Of a DNA stretch of 64,000 nt, positions 47,180 through 59,400 are shown one piece after another (within the stretch, counting starts at the first letter, position 1; every line of letters begins with the position of its first letter). Source of the DNA: Lumnitzera littorea. Lineage: Eukaryota; Streptophyta; Magnoliopsida; Myrtales; Combretaceae. Under the pieces are notes generated by a model. It had not been told where the DNA came from, made no database searches, and was given only the letters and a program-made list of their open reading frames with translations. A program made the position numbers and the translations under genes. The DNA lies in assembly GCA_024138015.1 (NCBI GenBank), contig JAMXBB010000007.1:65416403-65480402 (forward strand), written 5' to 3'.

Positions 47180-47560
47180 AAACTTATGAGGGTTTGACTT
47201 TGTGTTGTGATGCCTTAAAGTATCAAAAGTTTCCTCCAAGTTGGAGAGATGATCATCACAAAATCTAGAATTCACAATCATATCATCACATGTACCTTGG
47301 TGTTCTTATGTATCTAGGGTTTAAACATCTTCATTAACAATCTCTAGTACATGGCTCCTACATTCTTTAAACCATGCCCTTTTGACAATAAGTTCCAAAA
47401 TTAGTAATGAACAAGGCGTATACCTGGTCGGATGGATGCATCTTGATTTTATTATATCTAGAGAAGGCATCTATGAAACTTAATAATGCATGACTTGAAG
47501 TAGAATGGACTAGCTAATTTATCATGGGTAAAGGAACTCTATGCTTCTTACCTCAGACAT
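47180..47560 (-). pseudogene. reverse transcriptase fragment, Ty3/gypsy Tat-like
   Basis: Minus-strand translation shows the gypsy reverse transcriptase core in order: STSSHALLSFIDAFSRYNKI, KMHPSDQVYALFITNFGTYC, then (after a shift) KNVGAMYQRLLMKMF, a decayed catalytic region around 47285-47300 where one base is missing before DDM, and HLSNLEETFDTLRHHNTK. This is part of the enzyme that copies element RNA into DNA. Frameshifts and stops make it inactive. It is joined almost directly to gag, with protease and the RT N-terminus deleted. Confidence 0.82.
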
Positions 47561-47599
47561 TAAGAACTTAATCTCCTGGAGCACTCACCAAACTCAAGG

Positions 47600-49295
47600 T
47601 GACTAAAGTGCTCCCTCCTTATGGTCCTTCAAAAATCACATTCTCTACTCCACTTGGAGCTCAATTATTTATTTTGTTATTGTTCGGAACTACCAACTCA
47701 TGATTATTAGTCATCCCTTCACTATCATGAGGTTATTGATCTAACCTCTTTCTCTAGATAAGGTGTTCTATCCTTTCCTCCTTATTAGTGAACTTCCTTA
47801 GATGCCCCCTCTAGACAACATCTTCGAGTATATTCTTCAATTGAGTACATTTTTCGGTGTTGTGCCTACGATCACCATAAAAATCATAATACTTGTTTAA
47901 GTTATTTCTAGAGGTTTTACCTCTCTTCCTTCCTAACCAAGAAAGAAAGCCTTGATTCCGAACCTCCATTAAGATATTCAACATAGGTCTGTTCAATAGT
48001 GTATGAGTAGCATAGGTCAGAATTGGGCGTTTTTTATCTCCCCAAGGTCTCCCTAGTCAATCTCGCATGTTAAACCTTCTTCCTAAGTGATCTTTTACAG
48101 ATCCTTTCTCTTTCTCCAATTACTTTTTGTATTTTTCTTTTTTAAGCTCCCTACAAGCTTGCAATCGGTCTTCCTATTGCTTGAACTTTTCTCACCTAAT
48201 GATAAATTCGTCAAATAAGGTCAACAGATGCTTGACCAAGGATTTGAAAAAATTCCACAATGGATAGCATGAAGAGCAACACTCTTATCAGAGTTTGTAA
48301 CTCCAATCATCAACTAATTAAAATGATGCACATAGTCTTATGCTCTCACCAGGCATCTATCGGATGGAGGTCAATAGTGAAGAATCCTTCACAAGTGGCT
48401 TTCTAGCAAAAAAGTACTATTGAAACTCATTGATGAGCTTATCAAAAGAGGATATGGAGACTGTTTCAAGGAATTAAAATAGTTACTCGTTGATTTCCTC
48501 AATGTAAAAGGAAATACTTTGCAAGCTATTACGTTTGAGAGCCCATACAACTCCTTTAATGTTCGAAATGTGTTGAGGTGATCATTTAGATCCTTCTTCC
48601 CATCATAAGTGTCAAATTTAGGCAATTTGACACTTAAAGGAAGCACCTCTTCCATAATTTCACGTATAAAAGGGCTCAGCTTTCTCCCTTTTGGCTAAAC
48701 TTTTTTTTTTCAACCTTCCTTTACCTACCAATTTCTTGATGTACTTCTCTATATCTTACAAACTTATGTTCACAACAACCTTTTGCAGCAAGCGAGCAGT
48801 TGCATACTTAATCTTTCCTTCCTATTAAGTAGAGACATGACTAGAAGCCCGAGCTTATGATAGTGTATGCTAAAAACTTCTCTTAGCAAGAGCGTCAGAC
48901 CATACTCATTGATCATTATCATCAATCGCTAGGGCTTTTCCTAGTATACGATGGTGATAATCTTCCTTAATAATTGGGGTAACTTCTTCACCCACAGCTT
49001 CTAAAGGTAGTGTTGAGGAAGATGCAACATTACATTCCTAGAGTTTTTTCCTCAACTCTAGGTTGCACATTTTCACCTATTTCAATTCTTTGGCAAATTG
49101 TGCACATAAGGCCTCTAGTTGGGAAATGCACATATATTCAACCTATTGGCTCTGTAGCTACATTGAGGGGTCATTCAACTCTACTAAAAGCACTTTTAAT
49201 GTTGGTTACTATATTAGTTGCTCATCTTAAGCTGTGTAAGGGGCAACACTTGTCTATGTAGTGGTATCATCCATATTCTTAGTTCTAGTTGTCAT
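47600..49295 (-). pseudogene. gag of Tat-like Ty3/gypsy element
   Basis: A possible start ATG lies at 49295 (MTTRTKNMDDT). A coiled-coil segment follows (about 49170-48970). The gag capsid begins at 48655-48389 with LPLSVKLPKFDTYDGKKDLN and HLNTFRTLKELYGL. The C-terminal part, open at 47996-47811, has YYDFYGDRRHNTEKCTQLKN, a Cys/His block typical of Tat-type gag, followed by NVIFEGP near 47640. Stops are frequent. This lineage usually has long LTRs; none is securely identified here. Confidence 0.78.
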
Positions 49296-49430
49296 GTGAG
49301 GTTAGTAACAAAGGGTGACAAACTATTTACAATCAAACTTGATGAGTTGATGGCTTGCAAGATAGACAAAAAATTGCCCTACAAAAGGAAAGAAGAGTTA
49401 GGCTTTGGGGGGTACTAGGGCAACGCTAGC

Positions 49431-50797
49431 GTTGTCACTTTGTTGCTAAGGTAGTGGCCAGTTACTTGTATAGGGCAATTTTTTTCACCTATGTTTGAAT
49501 TTGAACTTCTAGTTGCCAGATAAAGTCACACTAAGCTCCTAGCCTTTCTTCCTAACTTGTCTAAAATTGTCACAACCTACTTTCCTACGTATTACTCTAT
49601 TTCGAGCTTTCCAATCATCAAAACCATAGGATTTTTAGGGTTGTTTCACTGGCAATTGGTAAAGAAGGGATCTTTAGCCCATAAGGTCGGGTAACAATTT
49701 TCTTAGGTTGTTTAATGGTCTTCCAGGTTGTAGGACTAAGGCCTTAATCAACAAGTAGTATGTTAACATGATGAAATAGTTATGGCTATTAATGTTTTTG
49801 TATTGTAATAGTATAAACTTGGAACTTTAACTTAGTTCTATGGAAAAATCAGGTATAACTTAAGTATTGGGTCAATGTCGAGCTAGGTAGCTGTTCCTAT
49901 ACATTCCCTTCACTACTGCTCAATTTATCCTAATGGGGTCTAGATACCTTAATAGGATTTGAAAGCCCTAAATAGAACCTATGATTCCCGATGTGGATAG
50001 GTAATGCTAAAAAATTAAGGTTCAAATCTTTATGCTCACCCCAAATTAAAATTGGTTAAGATGAGAAATCAATATTAACTTGATTATTTAAGTGGTGGCA
50101 GAACTTCAATAGCTAATAGTGTAGATGAGAGATTTGTAATACAATGCTCTTGCTACATATTAAAGTTTACAAAATGAAAGTAGGATAAATTATTTGTGTG
50201 AGTAAACCTGTCGATAATAGATTTTCATCTCATGCTTGACATTATGTCGACTAATTTTAAATGAGTTAAGGGTCAGCTTAGGATCATGCCTTTAGCTGGG
50301 CCTATTGTAGTTGACCATTTTGTCACTTCCACTTGATTAGTAATTCGGCTTTCGACCTCTTGTTAAAGCTTCTATAGCTTAATATCATTGTTTTGACCAA
50401 TATCACTAGTAGACCAATTGCTAAGGCCCAATCTAAGAAAGTCTAAATATTCAAATGTAGGCACAAATAGTTTAGTAGTTACTCAAACAATAACTATCTA
50501 GCCGCCTACTTCTTCATATGATTTATACATGGCTAAATTCAGGAGACGCTACATGTCATTACAAGTTTAACTATCCACCATTACAATTATCAAACAAAGG
50601 CTTATAAGTAAGGGAATACACCCTTTATAAGAACTCTCTATGCACTTTGTCTACTTCACTTTATATTCTTCCTAAACACTTAAATACTTTTCTAACTTAG
50701 GCATTGAAGTGATTACGTGGGACTTACCTTGTCACTCCTCAAAGCCTTACGTTTATTCTTTTGCAAATCACAAAACAAACCTAAATTCCAACAACAA
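49431..50797. other. non-coding; possible LTR before the next gag
   Basis: No reading frame or motif. It immediately precedes a primer-site-like sequence (50801), so at least its right part is a candidate 5' LTR, but no partner LTR was found in the window. Confidence 0.3.
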
Positions 50798-50800
50798 CAC

Positions 50801-50816
50801 TTTGGCACCATCTAGG
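50801..50816 (+). other. candidate primer-binding site, gypsy type
   Basis: tttggcaccatctagg resembles the TTGGCGCC-type primer site of Tat/Athila gypsy elements, with two likely C-to-T/G-to-A style changes. Confidence 0.35.
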
Positions 50817-50817
50817 C

Positions 50818-51147
50818 TTGAATCCAACCATGGTAGCCTGTAATCATTTAACTAAAAGTGTTGGTGATGCTACCGCTTTCCACTACCATTTGAGGGGGAA
50901 TGGGAAGCATCATTCAGGTGATGATTGGCTTGTAAAGTTGGAGCAACTTTATGTTGACTTAGCAATGGAAAATCAAGAATTGGCAGAGCAAAACGATGAC
51001 ATTCTTAATTTCATACAAGCGAGTTCGTCATATCTTAGCTTAGCACGAAATGCATATCATACAAGAATACCTATTGAAAACTTAACTCAACATATTTGTT
51101 CATCAAAAGACAACTTTATTTACATGATAAAGAGATTGCTACATTGA
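50818..51147 (+). pseudogene. gag N-terminal fragment (probable Tat-like gypsy)
   Basis: Open 109-codon frame starting MNPTMVACNH; a second Met at 50830 may be the real start. It has a coiled-coil segment (LEQLYVDLAMENQELAEQND) like the gag starts of Tat-type elements, and lies two bases after a gypsy-type primer site. It stops before any capsid domain. A host gene cannot be excluded, but the context favours a truncated element. Confidence 0.4.
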
Positions 51148-53154
51148 AGTTCAGCCGAATATTCTATTACAACTTATGTATATAGCATAATATTTACATC
51201 AAAACGTAAACCAACTTTTTCTTTTATCGCCTTTACAATAGTAGGATTCCTAACTAGTATAGGTTCCATACAAAAGTTGCTGACTCTGACACACGTTCTC
51301 AGTATACATTATCCTTTAGTGTTGGGCCTTTTACGATGCTCTTAACTTGAGGATAAAACATTTTATCCCTTCAACTATTGAAGCCGAGTGAGATTGGATA
51401 ATAAACTAAGCAATATTACAACTGAAACATTGCAATCATAACCAGTAGGTTCCACTTCACACATACATTAGCCCAACCAGATATTTATTGCTAACAATGT
51501 AACATGTTATGCTCATATATGTGGCATGCATCGATACCGATATCCTATGCCCTTCCAACATAGCTAGGCATTTGAATACAACATCTAGGAACCTAAGGCA
51601 GCAAGGAGTTGCCTAAGAGTGAGACCCCTACCAAATTAGACTACACACTACAATAGTCTACCAATATTAAAAAGGGCAACAAGAAGCTGCTTAAGAGTAG
51701 GACCCCTAACTTTATTTTACAAACTTTAAACTATACACTATAGTTCACCAAATCAAACTATCAAAATAGTCAAGATGTTTGAGCAATTCGAATCTATATG
51801 CTTCTTAAAATTAAGTTCATAAAGCCATACTTTTTTCATGATCACTTGGAAGCCTTATTCTAAAAATTTTGACCTATATGTCCTTTTTTATGCCATATCA
51901 TGGCATGATATGTAATAACCACCCAAGTAAATCATTCAACACAATCAATCTTTCAGTTTTATTCAACCTAGTGATCTGACTCTAGTTTTTGAACTCTTTT
52001 TAGCGAAATTCTAGTATCTTACTTAAGGTTTAATTAGGTGAAGTAATCACTTAATTTCCCTAGTTAGTACAATCATTAGTAAACACCACATCAACACCCA
52101 ACTTAGTGGCATAATAGTTTAACCAAGATATAGTTACTGTCATTAAAAATCACTACATCAGCATCCACTATAGTAATATATTAGTTCACCCAAGATATAG
52201 CCATATCTAATCAACACAACATTAAACAACATATAATGTTGTGAGTAGCAATATATCTACTCTAAGTATGGGTAAGATCCACTTACCTAGGCTTAGTAAT
52301 AGCGCAGAATTTGAAACTTCATGATGTGATCCTTTCCTTGTTATACCTATGAAAATATAAATACAATTTTTAAGTCAAGTATGGGTTAAACCTAAACTCT
52401 TATAAACTTTCATTATCGTGTTTTTATTTTAAACTTCATTTAACCTTATCTTATTTATTCAATATCGGATTTCGATAAATTTTATATTGTCACAATCATC
52501 ATTTTGAGTACTACTAATATATCTTAAGAAATAAGTCTATCAATACTGTCAAAGTCCAAAAATACTCTTTTTCACTATCAACTCAACCGTATGTTATTAT
52601 AACTTCATAATTAACTTGAATAGGCTTTGATTTTAAATTAGAAGTCCTAAAAATCCCACTTTCTAAACTTGACCAACAACTCTTACTATACCTAAAAGTG
52701 TTCATTTTACATGAAATTGATAAATATTTTACTAGTACTAATTACTATATTACATATTAAGCTAGTATATAGGTTTTTATTAGGAAAATATACGATAAAT
52801 AGTATACGAGCCCGATCGATTTCACGAAAAATCCTATAGACTCACAAAAATACTTAGTTCAATTATTGACCATGAATTATACTAAACTAACTATTATTTA
52901 TTTTTACGAAAATATCAATTTTAGCTCAAAATTAGTGAAAATTAAGCAAATAAGTGAATTTAATCACAAGATAAAAATAAAGTGTTCCAAACATCATTAT
53001 AAACTTCTAGAAATTAAAATACATAGGGCCCATACTTTGATTTTGTCAAAAACGAATTGATTCAACAAAATAGCAAAATTGCTAGTTTTATAAAAGCTAA
53101 TTACAATAAATAGTAAACATGCTTATTTTCAAAAGTTCTAGTTACCACAATTAA

Positions 53155-53181
53155 ATATATATATATATATATATATATATT
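53155..53181. repeat. (AT)n microsatellite
   Basis: AT dinucleotide run of about 27 bp inside the LTR-like element. Confidence 0.95.
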
Positions 53182-53544
53182 AGGTGTATTATATACAAAA
53201 ATTGAGCTTGAAACAATATCATCCAATATTTATAAAAATAAGTTTAAGTTTAATTCTCATCCAAATAGAGCATTTTCTTAAGGACCCTGTATTTTCAATC
53301 ATTATTTAACTAAAATAAAACTACTACATTAATTTACACCGAACCACTGCACCTTGTTAGAAAGACTCCTCCAGCCACTCTTTCTTAAACCGCTAAGCCG
53401 CCTCAAGTCAAGTTGTGAATAATCTATTGAACCGCTCTAAACCAATTCTAACCCCATTTCTTATTCTTTATTTTTTTTTTGTAATTTTTCTAAATTATGT
53501 TGTATTTTTAGAGTGCTAAAATATTGTAAAAGTGAGTTTGAGTT

Positions 53545-53553
53545 CTATTTATA
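53545..53553 (-). promoter_or_regulatory. TATAAATAG box of LTR-like element
   Basis: Minus-strand TATAAATAG about 600 bases into the element, identical to the box at 11023-11031. Confidence 0.35.
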
Positions 53554-54147
53554 GGTTTTCAAGTTTGTTTCATTTAATAAAAATTGGACATATTTATATA
53601 AAGTGTTAATTTTTCCATTTCCCTAAGCGCCATGTGTCATCCCCTCATTATTTTAGTGATAAGTCATGTTTTCTAATTAATCCTACTTTGCCACATCATT
53701 TGATAACTCATCCATTCATTTTTTTTATTAGTATTCCATTATTTTATATTAAATTTCCTTATTTTGATCATTTATCATTATTATATGTATATATTTAATA
53801 GCTATAATGCATATCATATGTAAATACATGTATATTATATATAATTCACTTCTTTTATTATTTTTATAAGTTAAGTAACTTATCTCTAATATCTCGTTAT
53901 ATCTAAAAGCTTAAATTTTACATTTTCAATAATTATCGGCTTTATCGATAAATTGACGTTTTTCTTAAATTAATCCTTTTATATATCTTACATTTAGAAA
54001 TTGACTTTACTAGAATTACTTTGTCTAACTTTTCTAACTTTACTGTAAAATTTGAAATAAAATGGATGGCATAATCCAATGCCCTAAATTTAAAGACTCA
54101 AATCCTAGAGTTATCGCATTGGTTGGAAAACCTTGATGTATTACATC

Positions 54148-54945
54148 CTACCCTCCTTACAAAAAGTTTCGTGCTTGAAACTTTCACAATCTAGGACATT
54201 CATGATCATAACCTAATACTGTGCTTCCGTTACATAATTATGATTTCCACATCACATTACAATTATCAACTATTGTTAAAGGTAAAATCCTTCAATACTT
54301 ACTCCTATATCTTGACCTCAAATTTATCAACTTATGAACTTTTTGTTTTGACTTACTTCTCTCATTACTTCCTTCATCATGTGTTTCTAACTTTTGCTAT
54401 GTAAGCTTAATATAGTGAGTCCTCTTTCACTCCCCCCCTTTTTGTTTAATTCATTTTTCCATATTATCTAGTCCATTATTGTAACTTCATTGGGTTCTTA
54501 TCTTAGATACCACAATGTAGATACCATAATCATTGTATTATTATCTATGATTTTACCCCTCACAACTATTCATTTTGAATTAGCATATTCATGTACCATT
54601 CCTTTATCATCATCCAAAGTAGTATCTCTACTCAATTCTCGTTTCATCCCTTGTATTAGTAGTCTTGTAGAATTCATAGTCATCCCTTCCATTATTTCCT
54701 TATCCGTCCCATAGCTAGCTAACATGTCTTTTCACCTCATCCATATCACTTATGCATTATCTAAGTCCTAATTTTCATTTAGGATGAGCATAACAAATTC
54801 AATTTCTTTGCATCTATAGGCTTTATATTGCAGTCATCACTTAATGGTCATAATTAGAACCTTGGGCACTTCCTATTATTAACACATATATCAATAATTA
54901 TGAGTTTGGTAAATCTAAAATTTCCACCAACTTGTACATCAAGGA
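54148..54945 (-). other. polypurine tract and non-coding internal remnant
   Basis: Minus-strand TAAGGAGGGTAGGA lies directly before the LTR start; a GTTTCAAGCACGAAAC-like block beyond it is shared in form with 6640-6660. No integrase or other pol motif is visible up to 54945. The open frame at 54490-54714 is hydrophobic by chance. Confidence 0.4.
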
Positions 54946-55740
54946 GATAAAGAATGACTCAAAACAAGTGGACTTGACTAGCTTCAACATAAATTGACAG
55001 GACTCTTGATGAAGAAAATCTCACAAAGACACTGGACACTTTTCTAACTAACAACTGACACGATAGGATTCATAAAGACAGGAAATTTTGTCATGAAAGA
55101 CACAAGAGTCGTAATAGACATGAGTCTTGACAAAAGAGTCATGAAAGTCATAGATTTGTCATATTGTTCTTGCTTATCAAATGTGCCAAGGTTACATGAA
55201 AGGCATACATCTCATAGTTATTGATTTAATGCGAAAGTTGTAAAAAGCTATTTGATTGTATTGTCTCAATTTTGTTGTAAACATTATTGACATTGTATCT
55301 TGAGTGTGAGAGGATTAGGAAGTTCTCTGAGTCCTGTGTTTAGCTTAAAAAAAAGCTAGTGAGAAAGGATAGAGAAAAAGACTAGATATCCTTATAATCT
55401 CTCATTGATTTTTGTTTATTGAAAAGTTTAGACTACTGGAATGACACCGACAAAGAGGATTAGATCCCCAATAGTAGAGCTAGAAGAGAGCAGCAGGCAA
55501 AATGCCAAAACTCTATAAAATTGCTTGCCTAATTTTCTTACTCCTTATCTTCTTTTCCTTCTAATTGTTATTATTAATTGTTTTTTGAGTTAACAATCAA
55601 TCTCTAACTACTTACGCCATTAAAGATATTTAGAGGAATTTTTAAACTAATAAATTTTAGTTTTTGCAGAAAGATATCAATTCACTACCAACTCCACCCC
55701 ACCCCCCCTACCCCTTCTCGATATCCTATTGGGACCAATA
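54946..55740 (+). repeat. 5' LTR remnant of Sirevirus 2
   Basis: The end (caattcacta..., poly-C block, gatatcctattgggaccaata) matches the end of the solo LTR at 44711. Judging by that 1.43-kb LTR, the first part is missing or too diverged, and the left limit given is a guess. Confidence 0.55.
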
Positions 55741-55742
55741 AT

Positions 55743-55755
55743 TAGTATCAAAGCC
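55743..55755 (+). other. primer-binding site of Sirevirus 2
   Basis: tagtatcaaagcc, two bases after the LTR; it differs at two positions from the initiator-methionine tRNA site. Confidence 0.75.
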
Positions 55756-55785
55756 TTACTCTAATATCACAAAAAGTTAAGATTA

Positions 55786-57600
55786 ATGGTAGAAAGTACT
55801 GGTTTGTTGATTTTTCAACCTGGTAAGGCTCCATTCTTTAATGGTACTAATTTTCTTTATAAAAAGTTCAGGATGGAGACGTACATTAAGGTGATTGACT
55901 ATCAGGCTTGGGGAATTATTTCAAATGGAGATGTTAAAGTTATAAAAATACTTTCACAACAAAAGAAATCACCAAAGCTGAATTGAACTCAAAGGCTAAG
56001 AATTTGCTCCTTTCTACTATTGCTCTTTCTGAATTCTATCTAATCTCTTCTTGTGATACAACTAAGGAGATTTGGGATACACTACTTCAGACATACAAAG
56101 GAACACATACCATTAAGGAGATGAGAATCAATACCTTAATGCAACAATATGAGACATTTTGTATCATTCCTAGTGAAGATATAAAAGATTCATTTAGTTG
56201 TTTCACAGTTATCACTAATGAATTATCGTCTCTTGGAAAAAGGATGAGTGATGTAGATGTTGTTAGGAAAATACTAAGGATCCTTCCTAAGGTGTGGCAT
56301 GCAAAGAAGAAAACTATTGAGGAAGCATATGATAAGACAAAACTTAGTCTTAGTCAATTACGTAGCAAGCTAAGGGCTTATGAAGTCAAATTCCTCAAGT
56401 CAAAAAGTATGTTAGAAGATTCAAAGAGAAAGTCTATAGCCTTCAAAGCTAAGGATGTTGAAGTAGATTCCGAAAGTGACGAATCTCACAAAAATGAGGA
56501 AGAAGATGTATCAACGCTAGCTAGGCGTCTGAATTGTCTATTGAAGAAGAAAGGTAAGAAAGTTTATAATTTAAAAAGATTTTCCACTAGCAGAAACAAG
56601 AATGATGTAAGAAAAGCTTACAAAGAGAAAGAAGAAAAGAAAGTCAAAGAGAAGAAAGAGATTATGTGCTATGAGTGTAAGAAACTAGGACATATCAAAT
56701 ATGAATGTCCAATATTGATCAAGGAAATGGATAAATACAAGAAGAAATGTAAACCGTTGATGGCTACATGGAGTGACTTGGACGAGTTAGAAACTAAAGC
56801 AGAAAGTACAGAAGATGAAACTAAAGAAGCAAACTTGTGTTTAATGGCTCTTTCAAAGGTAAGCTCTGAATCTGAAAATGAATCTAACGATGAAATTCCA
56901 AAAGATATATGTGCTAAAATACATAAGTTATTAAAAGCTGTCACTAAAGCTAATGACAAGAATGTAATAATTGATAATGAGATCCGAATACTGAAAGAGG
57001 AAAAAGTAGCTCTTATTCAAATGAATAAACTACTAGCAGATGAAAATGATATTTTAAAAAATGATGTGGAAGGATTATACGTTGCTAGGGAAGCGGTAGT
57101 AAATGAGAACTTGATACTAAAAGAAGAAATAAAAGGCTTAAAAGATTGTGTGGATGTCTTGTCAAATTCAATACAAAATGCTTTCAAAAAATTTGATGAA
57201 AGTGATAAGAAATTTCAAGTGCTCGTTTCATGTCAAAGTATTGATCAATCTAAAATTGGATTGGGTTATGAAAATAGTGAATTTTCACATTCAAAAAGGG
57301 ATACAGTGTTTGTAGGAGAATCAAGTATTAAAGAAATGACTAATAATAAGAAAGAGGAAAAGACTATTGAGCAGGTCAGAAAGTCAAGCAGAACCTCCTC
57401 TATTCAGAACAAAAAGTGTTCACAAGTAAATGGATACTTCAAAAACTCATTCAGAAAGTATTAAACTCCAATCTTAAGAAATATGGTGAGCAATAGGTAT
57501 AAAATTCAAAAACCCTATGCCTGTTTCTTTTGTAACAAGCTAGGACATATTGAAAAACATTGCTTCTATAAAAATTCAAAGCTCAATGATTACCAAGTAA
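55786..57600 (+). pseudogene. gag of Sirevirus 2
   Basis: ATG at 55786, 31 bases after the primer site. A first frame of 66 codons (PGKAPFFNGTNFLYKKFRM) shifts near 55950 into a long open frame to 57464. The capsid core is UBN2-type (TKEIWDTLLQTYKGT). A complete CCHC zinc knuckle (CYECKKLGHIKYEC) spans 56667-56708. About 100 residues of coiled coil rich in Leu, Glu, Lys and Asn follow (about 56910-57230). After the stop at 57462-57464 the same frame carries a second intact knuckle (CFFCNKLGHIEKHC, 57522-57563). Two knuckles and a long coiled coil are Sirevirus features. Best preserved gene of the element. Confidence 0.88.
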
Positions 57601-58213
57601 AAAATAAAAATATGGGCTTAAATTTTAAACGACCCAAGCTTTGCTAGGTTCGTAAATAGAGTTGATTTGTCTGTAATGAATGCAGGAACACCAAACCAAA
57701 ATGAAGGGAACATGGTATCTCAATAGTTGTTGTTTAAGGCATATGATGGGAGATACTTCATTGTTCATGAACTTGGTTTGGAAAGAAGATGGTTATGTTA
57801 AATTTGGAGATAATGGTAGAGGTAAGATAGTTGCAACAGGGATGGTTAGTTTTCCTCCCCATACAATCGAAAATGTATCTTTAGTAAAAGAACTAAAACA
57901 TAATTTGTTAAGTATAAGCCAACTGTATGACAAAGGATATAAGATAACTTTTGAACATGACAAATGCATAGGCTTTGAATCTAAGATCTTTGAAGGATAT
58001 TGGAAGAAAAACATTGATCTAATTAAGTTTACAGAAATTAATTTAGAAAGTTGTTTCTTGTCTATAAATGATAATATTTCTCTATGGCATAAGAAATTGG
58101 GACATGTGAACTTCTATCAAATGGAGAAACTATTAAACAAGAATTTAGTAAAAGGCTTACCAAAGATAAAGGTTCAAAATGATTTTCGTTGTGTTGCTTG
58201 TATGAAAAGTTAG
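57601..58213 (+). pseudogene. pol 1: dead protease and integrase zinc domain of Sirevirus 2
   Basis: Open frame 57680-58213. The protease active-site loop reads N-S-C at 57722-57730 where a catalytic Asp-Ser-Gly is expected, so the enzyme is inactive. The conserved LKHNLLSISQLYDKGY block follows, then the GAG-pre-integrase/HHCC region (LWHKKLGHVNFYQME ... CVACMKS) ending at a stop. The zinc-binding His and Cys residues are kept. Confidence 0.85.
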
Positions 58214-59400
58214 ATGAGTTTAGTTTCTCATAAAGTTAAGAATGTCATCTCTACTAAAAGACCTTTAGAACAACTACACATGGATTTTGTTTGGTCCTAT
58301 AAGAACTTTAAGTTTGGGTAGAAATAAGTATGGTTTAGTTGTTGTTGATGATTTTTTTAGATATTCTTGAATTCTATTTCTTTGCCATAAAAGTGATGCT
58401 TTTAAAAAAATTGAAGTGTTTTCTAAATAAGTATAGAATAAAAAAGGAGCATTCATAATCAGTCTAAAGATAGATCATGGAAAAGAATTTGAGAATAATG
58501 ATTTCATAACTTTTTGTGAAAATAATGGGATAACTCACAACTTCTTTACTCTATACACACCACATTAGAATGGGGTAGTGAAATGTAAAAACAAGACTAT
58601 TCAAGAAATGATAAGGACTTTATTAAATGAGAGTAAAATAGTTGAGCATTTTTAGGTTAAAGCAGCATCTACTACATACTATATTATTAATCGTGTCTAT
58701 ACGAGATCGTTGACAAACAAGATTTCCTATGAAAATTTTAAAGATAAGAAACCTGCTATTTCATACTTTCATGTGTTTGGTTGCAAGTTTTTTGTGAAAA
58801 GAACAGGTAAAGTTTTAGGAAAATTTGAGGAACGAGCAAATGAAGCAATATTTCTAGGATACTCACTTAAATCTAAAGCTTTTCAAGTCTACAATAAAGC
58901 ATCCAAAGTAGTTAAAGAATCCACCAATATCAGATTCATTGAGGAGACAGAACATGAGGATTCTAATGATGAAACACCAATGATCACTAAGAAAGATCTA
59001 GTTCAACGAAGTGGTGAGGGGTGTCAGAACCTAAGTCAAAACCTGTGTTAGAAAGTGATTTTGAAAACTTCTTTACTCTTGGTAAGTTGGAAGGGAATTC
59101 TGAAGGGTAAATAAGGATTAATTTAGATTCTACTAAATTAGAACCACAATCTCAAAGGATGTTAGAAAGCAAGTCAAAATGTCCTGAAGTTTGTATACAC
59201 CTCCTTCTACTTTAAGATTTAAATCGCATCATCCTCCTGAGCAAGTAATGGGTAATGTTTAGATAAGTGTTAGAACTAGATCTAGTTTTCAAAGTATAGA
59301 ATATCATTTTGCATTGCTCTCTAAAGTTGAACCTAATTCGATTAATGAAGCCTTAGGCAATATTAGTCAAATTAGTGCTATGCAAGATGAACTTAATCAA
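58214..59400 (+). pseudogene. pol 2: integrase core and C-terminus of Sirevirus 2
   Basis: Fragmented over several frames. First Asp in LHMDF and second Asp in LKIDHGKEF are present, but the third catalytic position is Lys (58581-58583, in NGVVKCKNKTIQE). The C-terminal part is open at 58710-59051 (YFHVFGCKFFVKRTGK, FLGYSLKSKAFQVYN). Stops throughout. This domain would insert element DNA into the chromosome. Confidence 0.82.

Larger units (their letters stand above)
51148..54147 (-). mobile_element. LTR-like element (TGTAATAC start), non-coding
   Basis: On the minus strand it starts TGTAATACATCAAGG at 54147, directly after a purine tract, and contains TATAAATAG at 53553-53545. Blocks near 52246-52275 (gagtagc..atatctactc) and 51590-51730 (a degenerate tandem pair around 'gcctaagagtgagacccct') match, inverted, the plus-strand copy at 42432. 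The lower end is approximate. No protein. Confidence 0.45.

Noticed and set aside
54490..54714. 74-codon hydrophobic plus-strand frame
   Set aside because: Antisense to the non-coding internal part of an LTR-like element; hydrophobicity follows from T-rich composition.
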